A stretch of DNA of 56,753 bases from an uncultured Oscillospiraceae bacterium (GTDB taxonomy: Bacteria; Bacillota; Clostridia; Oscillospirales; Oscillospiraceae): NCBI GenBank assembly GCA_947587485.1, contig CANPXZ010000003.1, positions 1 to 56,753 of the forward strand, given 5' to 3'. Below are positions 24,958-34,500 of this stretch, piece after piece. Both the position numbers and the translations under genes were made by a program. The notes beneath the pieces were generated by a model. It made no database searches. It was not told where the DNA came from and saw only the letters and a program-made list of their open reading frames with translations. Numbering within the stretch: the stretch's first letter is position 1; each line of letters begins with the position of its first letter.

Positions 24958-26430
24958 ATGACCAAAAAGACCGTCTCTCTCATCCTGGTGCTGGGGCTGC
25001 TCGTGCTGAGCGGCTGTCAGAAAACGCCGGAAAGGAGCGTGGTGACCAGCAAGAACGACGGGGCCTTCGAGGCAGCCGTGCAGAGCACCGCAGTCCCCGC
25101 GTCCACACCCGCCGCGACGGACGGGACCGACGAGGCCGCGCCCACCGCCGCGCCAATCGTTTATACGGACAGCTTTCCAAACGCCGCCGGGGACATGACC
25201 ATCGACCTGGCCGTGGCGGAGCCCGCCGTGTCCGGCCCCGTGCCGGTGATCCAGGGCCGGCCCATGGAGCTGACCGGCGACCAAGCCCGAAGCATCGCCG
25301 CCGCCCTGTTCGGGGACGGGCCCGTCTATGAGTACTCGGATCAGATGACGAAGGCGGAGATCGAGCAGGCCATATTGGAGGACCGGCAGTTCATCTCCGA
25401 CTGGGACGGGATGGTGGCCTACTATGGCGGCGACGAGCAGACGGCCCGGCGGGTGAAGGAGGACTTTGAAGGGCGCATCGCCGCCCTGGAGGAGGCGTAT
25501 CAGACCGCGTCCGAGGCGTCGGAGCCGGCGCCCTGCGCCTGGGAATTTCACAGCGAGGACTATTACATGTCCCCCGACATGGCCGCCTCGTTCCGGGACG
25601 AGGGCCACCGGGTCGTCAAGGCCACCGCCGCGCTGGACGGCCTGCCCTGGGTGTTCTCCGTCTGCAACCGGGAGGGGGAGGACTACCGGGTCCACAACGT
25701 TGCCGCCTACCCGGACGAGCGGGCGGTGTCCCAGCAGGACGGTACCGACGGTCCCGGCATGGACGAAAAGGCCATGAAGCGCTGGGCGTTGGAGACGGCG
25801 GCGAAAATGGACATGGGTGATTGGACCCTGGTGTCGGACCAGGCCGGGGCGGTCACCGGCATGGGCGGCGGCGACCCGGAGGGCTGGTACATGGTGGCCC
25901 TGACCCGGACCTATGGCGACATCCCGGCCGCGCCCTTCTTCGACGCCCCGGCGGCTGAGGAACAGTACGCCAGCGTCTACGGGGCGGAGAACATGCAGTT
26001 CCAGTTTCTAAACGGCCATTTCCGGTCCTTCTGGTACAGCGCGGCCGCCCAGACGGCGGACACGGTGAATCCGGACGTGCAGCTGCTGCCCTTCGGGGAC
26101 GTGCTGGACCGGGCCAAGGAGCAGATGAAGATGGTGACCATGGACCGGCTTCTCTACGGCGGGGACACCGCCCGCGTCGCGGCGGACAGGGCGGAGCTTG
26201 GCCTGGTGGGCGTGGGCATGAAGGACAACGCCACGGACTTTCTCCTTGTCCCGGCCTATATCTTTTACGGCACCGCCCTGGCTTATAACGCCGACGGCGC
26301 GCCAGCCACGGTCCAGTGGATGGACGACGAGGGGAACGTGGCGGACGAGCAGCCGGCGGAGAGTACGGTGCTGCTGGCGATCGTCAATGCCGTGGACGGC
26401 AGCGTCATCAGCACAGGCTTTGGAGGGTGA
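24958..26430 (+). CDS. Lipoprotein of the expanded family, type A (copy A2)
   Basis: A 490-residue lipoprotein with lipobox VLSGC (Cys 20) followed by QKTPERSVVTSKNDGAF. It shares with A1 the DWDGMVAYYGGDEQTARR region, NPDVQLLPFGDVLDRAKEQM and ADRAELGLVGVGMKDNATDF, then VPAYIFYG and LLAIVNAVDGSVISTGFGG. The ATG at 24958 has AAAAGGAGGT ten bases upstream; a longer in-frame start has no signal sequence. It is 65 bases behind A1 and probably in the same transcript. Sequence divergence from A1 is large, so the duplication is old. No catalytic motif is visible. Confidence 0.8.
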   Translation: MTKKTVSLILVLGLLVLSGCQKTPERSVVTSKNDGAFEAAVQSTAVPASTPAATDGTDEAAPTAAPIVYTDSFPNAAGDMTIDLAVAEPAVSGPVPVIQGRPMELTGDQARSIAAALFGDGPVYEYSDQMTKAEIEQAILEDRQFISDWDGMVAYYGGDEQTARRVKEDFEGRIAALEEAYQTASEASEPAPCAWEFHSEDYYMSPDMAASFRDEGHRVVKATAALDGLPWVFSVCNREGEDYRVHNVAAYPDERAVSQQDGTDGPGMDEKAMKRWALETAAKMDMGDWTLVSDQAGAVTGMGGGDPEGWYMVALTRTYGDIPAAPFFDAPAAEEQYASVYGAENMQFQFLNGHFRSFWYSAAAQTADTVNPDVQLLPFGDVLDRAKEQMKMVTMDRLLYGGDTARVAADRAELGLVGVGMKDNATDFLLVPAYIFYGTALAYNADGAPATVQWMDDEGNVADEQPAESTVLLAIVNAVDGSVISTGFGG

Positions 26431-26442
26431 GCGGCGCAAAAA

Positions 26443-26459
26443 TAAGAAAGAATTAACAA
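26443..26459 (+). promoter_or_regulatory. Candidate response-regulator site: TAAGAA-N5-TAACAA
   Basis: Two hexamers start at 26443 and 26454, an exact 11-bp period, as OmpR/PhoB-type tandem dimers require. A TATAAT (-10) at 26502-26507 lies downstream with a weak TTCATG (-35) at 26479-26484, just before the regulator gene. Similar pairs precede 28692 and 36032. Confidence 0.6.
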
Positions 26460-26542
26460 TTCCGTCCCGCCCCGGCCTTTCATGGCTCTTTGCTGTTTTG
26501 TTATAATAAGACAGCATTCTTTTTATCATGGGAGGGCGCGGG

Positions 26543-27205
26543 ATGAAAAACCGCATTTTGATCGTGGAGGACGACGAGGCCATTGCCAGCGCCGTGGCGC
26601 TAAACCTGCAGGTGGCGGGGTACGACTGCGCCGTGTTCGACGACGGCCGCCGGGCGGCGGATTCCTTGCAGGATGACCACGCCTACGACCTGGCGCTTTT
26701 GGACATCATGCTGCCGGGGGCGGACGGGTTCGAGCTGTTCGGCTACATGGAGCAGTACAACATCCCGGTGATCTACATGACCGCCAAGACGGATTCCGCC
26801 TCGGAAATACGGGGCTTGCGGGACGGGGCGGAGGACTACATCGTCAAGCCCTTCGACATGCTGACGCTGATGGTGCGCATCGAAAAGGTCCTGCGACGGA
26901 CGGGGCGGCTGAACACGGTCTACCGGGTCCGGGACGTGGAACTCAACAGCGAGACCAAGACCGTGACCAAGGCCGGCAAGCCCGTATACCTGCAGCCGCT
27001 GGAGTTCGGGGTGCTGCTGACGCTGCTCAAATACAAGAACATGACCGTCACCCGGGAGCAGCTGATGACCAAGGTCTGGGGCTATGACTACGTGGGCGAG
27101 ACCCGGGTGCTGGACGTGAAGATCTTCAGCCTGCGGAAAAAGCTGGACCTGACCGACGCCATCCGGACCCTGCCCAAGCTGGGGTACAGATTGGAGGAGC
27201 GGTGA
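26543..27205 (+). CDS. OmpR/PhoB-family response regulator
   Basis: A 220-residue two-domain regulator. The receiver (residues 1-115) opens MKNRILIVEDDEA with the acidic pocket, the phosphoacceptor is Asp54 in LLDIMLPGADG, followed by YMTAKTD and the conserved lysine in DYIVKPFD. The C-terminal winged helix (about 125-218) has PLEFGVLLTLLKYKNMTVTR and WGYDYVGETRVLDVKIFSLR. The start at 26543 follows GGGAGGGCGC. The kinase gene begins one base after the stop. A TAAGAA direct repeat upstream of its own promoter suggests autoregulation. Confidence 0.95.
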   Translation: MKNRILIVEDDEAIASAVALNLQVAGYDCAVFDDGRRAADSLQDDHAYDLALLDIMLPGADGFELFGYMEQYNIPVIYMTAKTDSASEIRGLRDGAEDYIVKPFDMLTLMVRIEKVLRRTGRLNTVYRVRDVELNSETKTVTKAGKPVYLQPLEFGVLLTLLKYKNMTVTREQLMTKVWGYDYVGETRVLDVKIFSLRKKLDLTDAIRTLPKLGYRLEER

Positions 27206-27206
27206 G

Positions 27207-28610
27207 ATGAAGCTGTGGCAGAAGGCGGCCGCCGTCTGCGCCGGGGTGCTGGCGCTGGTGGTGGCCGCGTGCTCTGTGGCGATGCTCCTGTACGCCCGGC
27301 ACACGATCCTGGACATGTCCAGGGAGCAGGTCAAGGCCAAGCAGCGGGACCTGGCCACGTCCTTTTCCGAGATGGCCAACTACTACCTTCTGGAGGCGGA
27401 CACGAGCCCGGTGCGGGAGTCTTTGGTGGATTACTGTTTTACCCGCTTCGCCGACGACACCTCCGTTCTCATGCAGGAGGGCCGGACCCTCAGCTCCGCT
27501 CTGGACATCGACCCCTCCCGGTGGCTGGACCCGGGGACCGGGGACGGCTCCTGGGAGGACAGGTACGGTCAGCGGACCTACGAGGGCCGCATCCGGGGCC
27601 GGGACGTGTTCATGGCGGCGAGCCAGGTGAGCGTCCGGGCGGAGCGCTACGCCGTCTATACGGTGGCGGACGTGACGGACATCCACCGGGACCTGCGGAC
27701 CATGGCGCTGATATTCCTGGCCGTGAGCCTTGGGGGCATCGCCCTGGGGGCCGGGGCGGTGACGCTTCTCATGCGCCGGGGGGCGAAGCCCCTGGCGGCC
27801 CTGTCCGACGCGGCCAGGCGCATCGCCGGCGGGGCCTATGACGTGCGGGCCGACGTGAGCACGAAGGACGAGATCGGCGCTCTGGCGGCGGATTTCAACA
27901 CCATGGCCGCCGCCGTCCAGTCAAGGGTGGACGAACTGACCGAGACCGCCCAGCGCCAGCGGCTTTTCATCGGCGGGGTGAACCACGAGTTCAAGACCCC
28001 TCTCACCGCCATATTGCTCCACACAAGGCTCCTGCAAAAGGTCAATCTGACCGAGGCGGAGCGGGCTCAGTCCCTGACCCACATCGAGCGGCAGTGCACC
28101 TGGCTGGAGCGGCTGACCCAAAAGCTGCTCCGGACCATCACCCTGGACCAGGAGGTCGAGAAGACCCCCGTCCCGGCCCGGGTGCTCCTGGACCGGGTCC
28201 GGGCCAGCACCCAGCAGATCATGGCCGACCGGAACGTGACGCTCCTGACGGACTGCGACGGGTCCGATCTTCTGGCGGACGCGGATCTCATGCAGTCCCT
28301 GCTGGTGAACCTGGCGGACAACGCCGGGAAGTCCTACGACCCGGACAGCCCGGACCGGACCGTCCGGCTCACGGTCCGGGGCAATGTGATCGAGGTGAAG
28401 GACGCCGGCCGGGGCATCCCGCCGGAGGCCATCGAGCGCATTTTTGAGCCCTTTTACATGGTGGATAAGTCCCGGAGCAAAAAGCTGGGCGGCAGCGGTT
28501 TGGGCCTGGCCCTGGTCAAGGCCATCGCCGACGCCCACGGGGCGAAGCTGGAGGTGGAAAGCGCCCCCGGGAAGGGCACGACATTCCGGGTCATCCTGCC
28601 GACGGAATAA
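27207..28610 (+). CDS. Sensor histidine kinase
   Basis: A 467-residue membrane kinase. Helix 1 is residues 8-30 and helix 2 residues 165-189, which bracket an extracellular sensor of about 135 residues of unrecognised type. HAMP follows (190-242), then the dimerisation helix with phosphoacceptor His260 in GGVNHEFKTPLTAI. The ATPase domain has the N box LLVNLADNAGKS, the G1 box DAGRGIPPE, the F box FEPFYM and the G2 box GGSGLGLALV. It is co-transcribed with the regulator. The second TAAGAA direct repeat overlaps its stop codon. The signal is unknown; cell-envelope stress or a peptide is plausible given the lipoprotein array behind it. Confidence 0.95.
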   Translation: MKLWQKAAAVCAGVLALVVAACSVAMLLYARHTILDMSREQVKAKQRDLATSFSEMANYYLLEADTSPVRESLVDYCFTRFADDTSVLMQEGRTLSSALDIDPSRWLDPGTGDGSWEDRYGQRTYEGRIRGRDVFMAASQVSVRAERYAVYTVADVTDIHRDLRTMALIFLAVSLGGIALGAGAVTLLMRRGAKPLAALSDAARRIAGGAYDVRADVSTKDEIGALAADFNTMAAAVQSRVDELTETAQRQRLFIGGVNHEFKTPLTAILLHTRLLQKVNLTEAERAQSLTHIERQCTWLERLTQKLLRTITLDQEVEKTPVPARVLLDRVRASTQQIMADRNVTLLTDCDGSDLLADADLMQSLLVNLADNAGKSYDPDSPDRTVRLTVRGNVIEVKDAGRGIPPEAIERIFEPFYMVDKSRSKKLGGSGLGLALVKAIADAHGAKLEVESAPGKGTTFRVILPTE

Positions 28611-28624
28611 GAAAGAAATAAGAA
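28608..28624 (+). promoter_or_regulatory. Candidate response-regulator site: TAAGAA-N5-TAAGAA
   Basis: Two identical hexamers start at 28608 and 28619, exactly 11 bp apart, the first overlapping the kinase stop codon. A possible -10, CATAAT, lies at 28656-28661. The first type B lipoprotein gene starts at 28692. Confidence 0.65.
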
Positions 28625-28691
28625 CCGGATGATAGTTTTTCATTTTCCCTTCCTCCATAATAGGCTTATCCCTATAAAGGAGGCTGACGGT

Positions 28692-30134
28692 ATGAAACGA
28701 TTTCTGCCCTTTGTTCTGCTGCTGGCCCTGGCGCTGACCGGCTGCCAGAGCACCCCGGAAGCGCCCATCGTGGCCGGGAAGAGCAGCGACGATCTTCTGG
28801 AAAAGGCGGCGGCGGAGACCTCCGGCGCCCTGGCCCAGCGGGTGGAGGCCCCGGCCCGGTACGAGGACGCCTTCGCCAGCACCGGCGGGGAGCTTCAGGT
28901 GACCGTGGACGCGGCGGTGACCGTGCCCGACGCGGACAAGGTGCCCATCGTCCGGGTCACGCCCGCCAACATCACCCAGGACCAGGCATACGCCCTCATG
29001 GACACGCTGGTCCAGGGGGAGCTTTACGACTTCGACACCCCCGAGACCAAATCGGAGATCGCCGACAAGATCGTGGAGGCCAAGCGGCGGCTGGCCGAGG
29101 GCCCCACCGAGGACGAGGAGAACACGGTCTACTTGAGCGCGGACGATGATTCAGGCGAGGACGTCACCATGACCTGGGAGGAATACATGCAGGACGCCAT
29201 CGACCGGCTCACGGAGCAGTACGACGCCGCCCCGGAGACCGCGGAAAAGCAGGTCACCACCGGCGAGCTCAAGCCGGACGCGGACGACGAACGCGCACTC
29301 CAGGCCGGGGGCGAGAATACCACGAAAGAACACGGCTGGGAGGCCCTGGATATCGAGGCGTATGAGGACACCCAATACCTGTCCCGGGCCTGGTACGTCC
29401 GGGACCATGAGAACACGGGGGTCACCTTCACGTACCTGCCTGCGGAGAGCTTCAACGACTTCTTCCTATTTTCCGACATCGACATCGCGAGCATACCGGA
29501 CGTGACCGTGACGGCGGACGAGGCCCGGGCCATGTGCGACTCCGTGGTAAAAGCCCTGGACATCCCCGACATGGCATTTTACGCCATCTGCAAGAAATAC
29601 GGCGGCGCCCAGGAGGCCCCCCGGTGCTGCTGGGAGCTGCAATATACCCGCAATATCGGCGGCGTGCCGGTGGCCTATTCCAGCATCGACGTGGGCATCA
29701 ACGGCATGCCCGCAGACACGCAGATCTTCCAGATCCCCTGGACCAACGAAAAGCTCAACTTCTACGTGAACGACGACGGCATCGTGGCCATGGAGTGGGA
29801 GTCCCCCTACGAGCTGACGGAGACGGTCACGGAGGACGCGGCCCTGCTGCCCTTCTCCGACGTGATGGACATCTTCAAAAAGATGTACGTGGTGGAGAAC
29901 GACGGCCAGGCGAAGGACGTGACCGTCGACCGCATCTGCCTGAGCTACATGCGCGTCAGCGAGCGGGACAAGAACTACACCGGTCTGCTGGTGCCGGTGT
30001 GGGACTTTTACGGCACGGAGCTGTGGCACCCGGAGGGCGGCGAGGACTATACCTCCTTCTATGACCCGGACTCGAGCATGCTCACCATCAACGCCGTGGA
30101 CGGCACCATCATCGACCGGGGCCTTGGCTACTGA
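28692..30134 (+). CDS. Lipoprotein of the expanded family, type B (copy B1)
   Basis: A 480-residue lipoprotein, lipobox ALTGC (Cys 18), then QSTPEAPIVAGKSSDDLLEK. It has the block LQVTVDAAVTVPDADKVPIV, a TWEEYMQ segment, the Cys-Cys-Trp motif in RCCWELQYTRNIGGVPVAY, then EDAALLPFSDVMDIFKKMYV and LLVPVWDFYG. It ends LTINAVDGTIIDRGLGY. AAAGGAGG precedes the ATG. It is the first of five tandem type B genes and the most divergent at its N-terminus. It follows the TCS and its predicted regulator site. No enzymatic motif is seen; a role as surface sensor or kinase modulator is hypothetical. Confidence 0.82.
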   Translation: MKRFLPFVLLLALALTGCQSTPEAPIVAGKSSDDLLEKAAAETSGALAQRVEAPARYEDAFASTGGELQVTVDAAVTVPDADKVPIVRVTPANITQDQAYALMDTLVQGELYDFDTPETKSEIADKIVEAKRRLAEGPTEDEENTVYLSADDDSGEDVTMTWEEYMQDAIDRLTEQYDAAPETAEKQVTTGELKPDADDERALQAGGENTTKEHGWEALDIEAYEDTQYLSRAWYVRDHENTGVTFTYLPAESFNDFFLFSDIDIASIPDVTVTADEARAMCDSVVKALDIPDMAFYAICKKYGGAQEAPRCCWELQYTRNIGGVPVAYSSIDVGINGMPADTQIFQIPWTNEKLNFYVNDDGIVAMEWESPYELTETVTEDAALLPFSDVMDIFKKMYVVENDGQAKDVTVDRICLSYMRVSERDKNYTGLLVPVWDFYGTELWHPEGGEDYTSFYDPDSSMLTINAVDGTIIDRGLGY

Positions 30135-30147
30135 GGGAGGCGCGGAC

Positions 30148-31590
30148 ATGAAGAGATTTTTTGCATGCGCGCTGGCTCTGGTCCTTCTTCTTGCCGCCGG
30201 GTGCCAGAGCACCCCGGAGGAAGGCATCGTCAAGGGCAAGAGCAGCGACGCGCTGATCGAGAAAGCCCAGACTACGCCCGGCCAGGGTACCCTGGCCCAG
30301 CGGGTGGAGGCCCCGGAGCGGTACGAGGACGCCTTCGCCAGCGCCGGCGGGGAGCTTCAGGTGACCGTGGACGCGGCCGTGACGGTCCCGGAGGCGGAGA
30401 CCATCCCCATCTGGCGGGTGACCGACGGGTCCGTCACCCAGGAGCAGACGGACGTGCTCATGGAAAAGCTGGTGCGCACGACACTCTACGACACCCAGCA
30501 GGAGCGGACCAAGGACGAGATCATGGAGGACCTGCTGGCGGCCAAGCAGGAGCTGGCCCAGGGTCCCGTCGATGAGGGGGACGATGCCCTCTATTATGAG
30601 ATGGGCCCGGACGGAGAGACCGTTTCCCAGACCTGGGAGGAGTACATGCAGGACCAGATAGACTGGCTCACGGAGCGGTACGAGGCCGCGCCGGAGACGG
30701 TGGAGCCCCGGCCCGTTACCGGGGAGCTTACGCAGGTGGACGAATACACCCAGCGCATCGACGGTAAAGGCTGGTCCCGGGAAGCGGGCTATGAACATCT
30801 GAACATCCACAATAACAAGTGGAACGTGGGGGATTCCACGGTCCAATACTGCCGCCAGGACGAGGATAGCTTCAGCTTCAACTCGGACTATCTGGACCGG
30901 CGGAGCTTTGAGCAGTTCTATCCGGATGTCCCCATCGACTCGATCCCGGACGTGGCCATGTCCCGTGAGGAAGCCATAGCCCAAGGCACCGCCTTGGCCG
31001 ACGCGCTGGGCATACCGGGCCTTGCGCTGTGGTCCTGCGAAAAGCAGTACGCCCCCGGCACCGCCGCCATGGGCTTCGGGGACGGGGCGCCCAAGTGCTG
31101 CTGGACGCTGCGGTTCGTGCGGACCGTGGGCGGCGTGCCCCTGACCTACGCCAGCAACAACTTCATGATGTCCCTGGACGATGAAGTCTATCAGGCCCCC
31201 TGGGAATACGAATCCCTGGCCATGTATATGGACGACAGCGGCGTGGTGGGCTTTTACTGGAAGGCCCCCTACGACGTGCAGGAGGCCATGACGGAGGATT
31301 CGGCTCTTCTGCCTTTTGATGATATCATGGACATCTTCAAAAAGATGTACGTGGTCCAAAACGACGGCACGGCCATGGACGCGACGGTCACCGACATCCG
31401 CCTGGGCTATGTTCGGGTGCGGATGCAGGACAAGCGAAACGAGGCCATGCTGGTCCCGGCCTGGGACTTCTTCGGCCAGTGCACCGGCCATGAGGCGGGG
31501 GAGACCTACCCCGTGGGCGACCCGTCCCGGAGTCTTCTCACCGTCAACGCCATCGACGGCACGGTCATCGACCGGTCCCAGGGCTATTGA
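30148..31590 (+). CDS. Lipoprotein of the expanded family, type B (copy B2)
   Basis: A 480-residue lipoprotein, lipobox LAAGC (Cys 19), then QSTPEEGIVKGKSSDALIEK. The 108-bp stretch at 30193-30300 is identical to that in copy B3. The middle region is its own: an ERTKDEIMEDLLAAKQELA helix and a CCWTLRFVRTVGGVPLTYAS variant. The end reads LLTVNAIDGTVIDRSQGY. It is separated from B1 by 13 bases with the ribosome site GGGAGG. The mix of identical and divergent stretches fits duplication with gene conversion and diversification of the exposed middle domain. Confidence 0.82.
   Translation: MKRFFACALALVLLLAAGCQSTPEEGIVKGKSSDALIEKAQTTPGQGTLAQRVEAPERYEDAFASAGGELQVTVDAAVTVPEAETIPIWRVTDGSVTQEQTDVLMEKLVRTTLYDTQQERTKDEIMEDLLAAKQELAQGPVDEGDDALYYEMGPDGETVSQTWEEYMQDQIDWLTERYEAAPETVEPRPVTGELTQVDEYTQRIDGKGWSREAGYEHLNIHNNKWNVGDSTVQYCRQDEDSFSFNSDYLDRRSFEQFYPDVPIDSIPDVAMSREEAIAQGTALADALGIPGLALWSCEKQYAPGTAAMGFGDGAPKCCWTLRFVRTVGGVPLTYASNNFMMSLDDEVYQAPWEYESLAMYMDDSGVVGFYWKAPYDVQEAMTEDSALLPFDDIMDIFKKMYVVQNDGTAMDATVTDIRLGYVRVRMQDKRNEAMLVPAWDFFGQCTGHEAGETYPVGDPSRSLLTVNAIDGTVIDRSQGY
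30193..30300 (+). repeat. 108-bp conserved block, copy in B2
   Basis: It covers the lipobox codons and the next 30 or so residues, up to LAQ. I find it identical base for base to the block at 31649-31756. Confidence 0.85.
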
Positions 31591-31603
31591 GGGAGGCGCG
31601 GAG

Positions 31604-33037
31604 ATGAAAAAGTTACTTGCGCTTTCCCTCTCCCTGGTCCTGCTTCTTGCCGCCGGGTGCCAGAGCACCCCGGAGGAAGGCATCGTCAAGGGCAAGAGCA
31701 GCGACGCGCTGATCGAGAAAGCCCAGACTACGCCCGGCCAGGGTACCCTGGCCCAGAGGGTGAACGCCCCGGCGCATTATGACGCCGCATTTTCCAACGA
31801 AAGCGGCACGCTGACCGTGACCGTGGACGCCGCCGTCACGGTCCCTGACGCGGAGGCCGTGCCCATCATCCGGGTCAAACCGGCCAATATCACCCAGGCG
31901 CAGACGGACGTGCTCATGGACCAGCTGGTCCAGGGGGAGCTTTACGATTTTGACATGCCCAGGACCAAAGCGGAGATCGCCGACCAGATCGTGGAGGTAA
32001 AACGGCAGATCGCCCAGGGCCCCTCGCCGGAGGAGGCGAACACGCGCTACTCCACCGAGGACGGCGAGCTCACCTGGGAGGAATACATGCAGGACGTGTA
32101 CCTGCCGATGCTCCAGGAGCAGTACGACGCCGCCCCGGAGACGGCGGAGCGCCAGCTTGCCACCGGCAAGCTCACCGACGACGGCTCCGGCCTAAAGTTG
32201 GCCGGGGGCGCGAACACCACGGCGGAGCTGGGCTGGGAGTCTCTGGTCGTCTACGACAGCGAGAACATGGACATTCCCACCTCCGCCCAGTACGTCCGGG
32301 CGGCGGCGGAGGGGTTCATCTTTTCCTACAACACGGCGGAGCAGTTCAGCCAGACCATGGACTACGACGGTGTGGACATCGAGGACCTGGCCCCCGTGTC
32401 CGTGACAGAGGCGGAGGCCCGGGCCATGTGCGACGCTGTGGTAAAAGCCCTGGACATCCCTAACATGACCCTGTACGCCGCAGCGAAGAAATACGGCGGC
32501 GGCAAGGAAGCGCCCCGGTGCTGCTGGGAGCTGCAATACACCCGCAATATCGGCGGCGTGCCCGTGGCATACACCGGCTATTCGGTAGGCTTGCCCGACC
32601 TCCCCGCCGGGGCATCCGCCGCTGAGGCGGTCTACATTGCCCCCTGGGACTATGAAAAGCTCAACTTCTACGTGAACGACGGCGGTATCGTGGGTATGAA
32701 CTGGCAAAGCCCCTGCCAGCTCACCGACACCGTGACGGAGGACGCGGCCCTCATGGATTTTGCCGACGTGGCGGATATCTTCCAAAAGATGTTCACGGTC
32801 AAGTACGACGGCCAGGACATGGACGTGACCGTGAGCGCCATCCGCCTGAGCTACATGCGGGTCAGCGAGCAGGACAAGAGCTACACCGGCCTTCTTGTCC
32901 CCGTCTGGGACTTTTACGGCTCCCAGACCTGGACCTTGGGAGACGGCGAGCCCTATACCTTCTATGACCCGGACATGAGCCTGCTCACCATCAACGCCGT
33001 GGACGGCACCGTCGTCGACCGGAGCCTGGGCTACTGA
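31604..33037 (+). CDS. Lipoprotein of the expanded family, type B (copy B3)
   Basis: A 477-residue lipoprotein, lipobox LAAGC (Cys 19). Its first 50 residues match B2 and B5 while its centre and C-terminal half match B1. For example RCCWELQYTRNIGGVPVAY and MCDAVVKALDIPNMT are nearly as in B1, and GLLVPVWDFYGS follows. It therefore looks like a mosaic of paralogues. It ends LLTINAVDGTVVDRSLGY. The spacer to B2 is 13 bases with GGGAGG. The long in-frame extension upstream of the ATG at 31604 is B2 read in another frame. Confidence 0.82.
   Translation: MKKLLALSLSLVLLLAAGCQSTPEEGIVKGKSSDALIEKAQTTPGQGTLAQRVNAPAHYDAAFSNESGTLTVTVDAAVTVPDAEAVPIIRVKPANITQAQTDVLMDQLVQGELYDFDMPRTKAEIADQIVEVKRQIAQGPSPEEANTRYSTEDGELTWEEYMQDVYLPMLQEQYDAAPETAERQLATGKLTDDGSGLKLAGGANTTAELGWESLVVYDSENMDIPTSAQYVRAAAEGFIFSYNTAEQFSQTMDYDGVDIEDLAPVSVTEAEARAMCDAVVKALDIPNMTLYAAAKKYGGGKEAPRCCWELQYTRNIGGVPVAYTGYSVGLPDLPAGASAAEAVYIAPWDYEKLNFYVNDGGIVGMNWQSPCQLTDTVTEDAALMDFADVADIFQKMFTVKYDGQDMDVTVSAIRLSYMRVSEQDKSYTGLLVPVWDFYGSQTWTLGDGEPYTFYDPDMSLLTINAVDGTVVDRSLGY
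31649..31756 (+). repeat. 108-bp conserved block, copy in B3
   Basis: Identical to the block at 30193-30300, while sequence on either side diverges. Confidence 0.85.
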
Positions 33038-33050
33038 GGGAGAGGCGGCT

Positions 33051-34487
33051 ATGAAGAGGTTTTTAGCGCTCTCCCTCTCCCTGGCGCTGGTTTTCACCGC
33101 CGGGTGTCAGAGCACCCCGGAGGAAGGCATCGTCAAGGGCAAGAGCAGCGACGCGCTGATCGAGAAAGCCCAGGCCGAACCCGGCCAGGGTACCCTGGCC
33201 CAGCGGGTGGGCGCGCCGGAGACCTATCAGGCCAGCGTATCCAGCGCCGACGGAAAGCTGAACGTGACCATCGACGCGGCGGTGACCGTCCCGGAGGCGG
33301 ACAGCGCGCCCATTTTCCAGGTCGCGCCGGGGACCATCACCCAGGACCAGGCGGACGCGCTGATAGGCTCCCTGGTCCACACGGAGCTGTACGCCCCTGA
33401 TGGATACCGGACCCGGGACGAGATCATGGAGGACCTGCTGGCCGCCAAGCGGAAGCTGGCGGAGGGACCGTCGGAGGCGGACGCGAACACGTCCTACGCG
33501 ATCAACGGCCAGGAGGCTACCTGGGAGGAAAATATGCAATTTCTGATAGACGTGCTCACGGCCGAGTATGAGTCCGCCCCGGATCAATCGGAGAGGACGC
33601 CCATTTCCGGTCAGTTCCAGGAGGAACAGGCATACGACAGAGCGATCTACACGATCGTCGGTCAGGGCGAATCGGAGGAATACGGCTATGAGGGCATCCA
33701 GATCGTACAGGATCAGCCGGGTGTGGTGGGCGAGACCAGGGCCCGATATTCGCGGACGGAAAACTTTTCCCAGGGCTATATGACCCGGCAGAAAATGGAG
33801 CTGTATTACCCCGAGCTGGACCTGTCTGCCGTGCCGGAGCCTCACCTCACTGCGGAGGAAGCCCAGGCCCGGGCGGACGCGGTGGTACAAACTCTGGATA
33901 TTCCTTACATGAGCTGCTACTCCGTCAATTTGATGTACTGCACAGAGGACTACAGCATGGGAGGTCTCAGAAACGACGGCGTTCTGCCCCGGTGCTGCTG
34001 GGCGGTGCAGTATACCCGCTCCATCGGCGGCGTGCCCGTCACCTATGTGAACAACGCCGTGAGCTTCACGATGGGCGGGCCGTTCGAGAGACAGTGGGAG
34101 AACGAGAGCCTGACGCTGTATGTCAATGACAGCGGCGTCGTGGATATGGTCTGGGATGGCCCCTGTGAGCTGGAGGACGCGGTGACAGAGGACTCGGCCC
34201 TGCTTTGTTTTGACGACATCATGGATATTTTTGAAAAGATGTATGTGGTCCAAAATGACGGCCTTGACGAGGATGACACCATCACGGACATCCGCCTGGG
34301 TTATGTCCGTATCCGGCAGCAGGACGTGAGCGACAGCGGCCTTCTGGTCCCGGCCTGGGACTTTTTTGGCAGCGTATGCCAGCATGCGGAGGGCGAGGAC
34401 GATCAGGCTGTTGAGGACCCTTGCCGCAGCCTTTTCACCATCAACGCCGTGGACGGGAGCATCATCGACCGGTCCCTGGGCTACTGA
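33051..34487 (+). CDS. Lipoprotein of the expanded family, type B (copy B4)
   Basis: A 478-residue lipoprotein, lipobox FTAGC (Cys 19), then QSTPEEGIVKGKSSDALIEK. It has its own central region, and the Cys-Cys-Trp motif appears as LPRCCWAVQYTRSIGGVPVTY. Its C-terminal half has EDSALLCFDDIMDIFEKMYV and LLVPAWDFFG and ends LFTINAVDGSIIDRSLGY. The spacer to B3 is again 13 bases (GGGAGAGGCGGCT). In the conserved 108-bp block it carries a few changes relative to B2 and B3. Its function is unknown. Confidence 0.82.
   Translation: MKRFLALSLSLALVFTAGCQSTPEEGIVKGKSSDALIEKAQAEPGQGTLAQRVGAPETYQASVSSADGKLNVTIDAAVTVPEADSAPIFQVAPGTITQDQADALIGSLVHTELYAPDGYRTRDEIMEDLLAAKRKLAEGPSEADANTSYAINGQEATWEENMQFLIDVLTAEYESAPDQSERTPISGQFQEEQAYDRAIYTIVGQGESEEYGYEGIQIVQDQPGVVGETRARYSRTENFSQGYMTRQKMELYYPELDLSAVPEPHLTAEEAQARADAVVQTLDIPYMSCYSVNLMYCTEDYSMGGLRNDGVLPRCCWAVQYTRSIGGVPVTYVNNAVSFTMGGPFERQWENESLTLYVNDSGVVDMVWDGPCELEDAVTEDSALLCFDDIMDIFEKMYVVQNDGLDEDDTITDIRLGYVRIRQQDVSDSGLLVPAWDFFGSVCQHAEGEDDQAVEDPCRSLFTINAVDGSIIDRSLGY
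33096..33203 (+). repeat. 108-bp conserved block, copy in B4
   Basis: The most diverged of the four copies: a changed first base, one lipobox wobble change and a replaced hexamer (GCCGAA for ACTACG), otherwise the same. Confidence 0.8.
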
Positions 34488-34500
34488 GGGAGGCGCGGAT

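Noticed and set aside
28624-28680. Riboswitch between the kinase gene and lipoprotein B1
   Set aside because: The 80-base gap has no stable structure visible; it is explained better by the direct repeat, a -10 box and a ribosome site.
31316-31603. Upstream in-frame extension of lipoprotein B3
   Set aside because: It is the B2 coding sequence read in another frame; the ATG at 31604 has a ribosome site and a lipoprotein signal.
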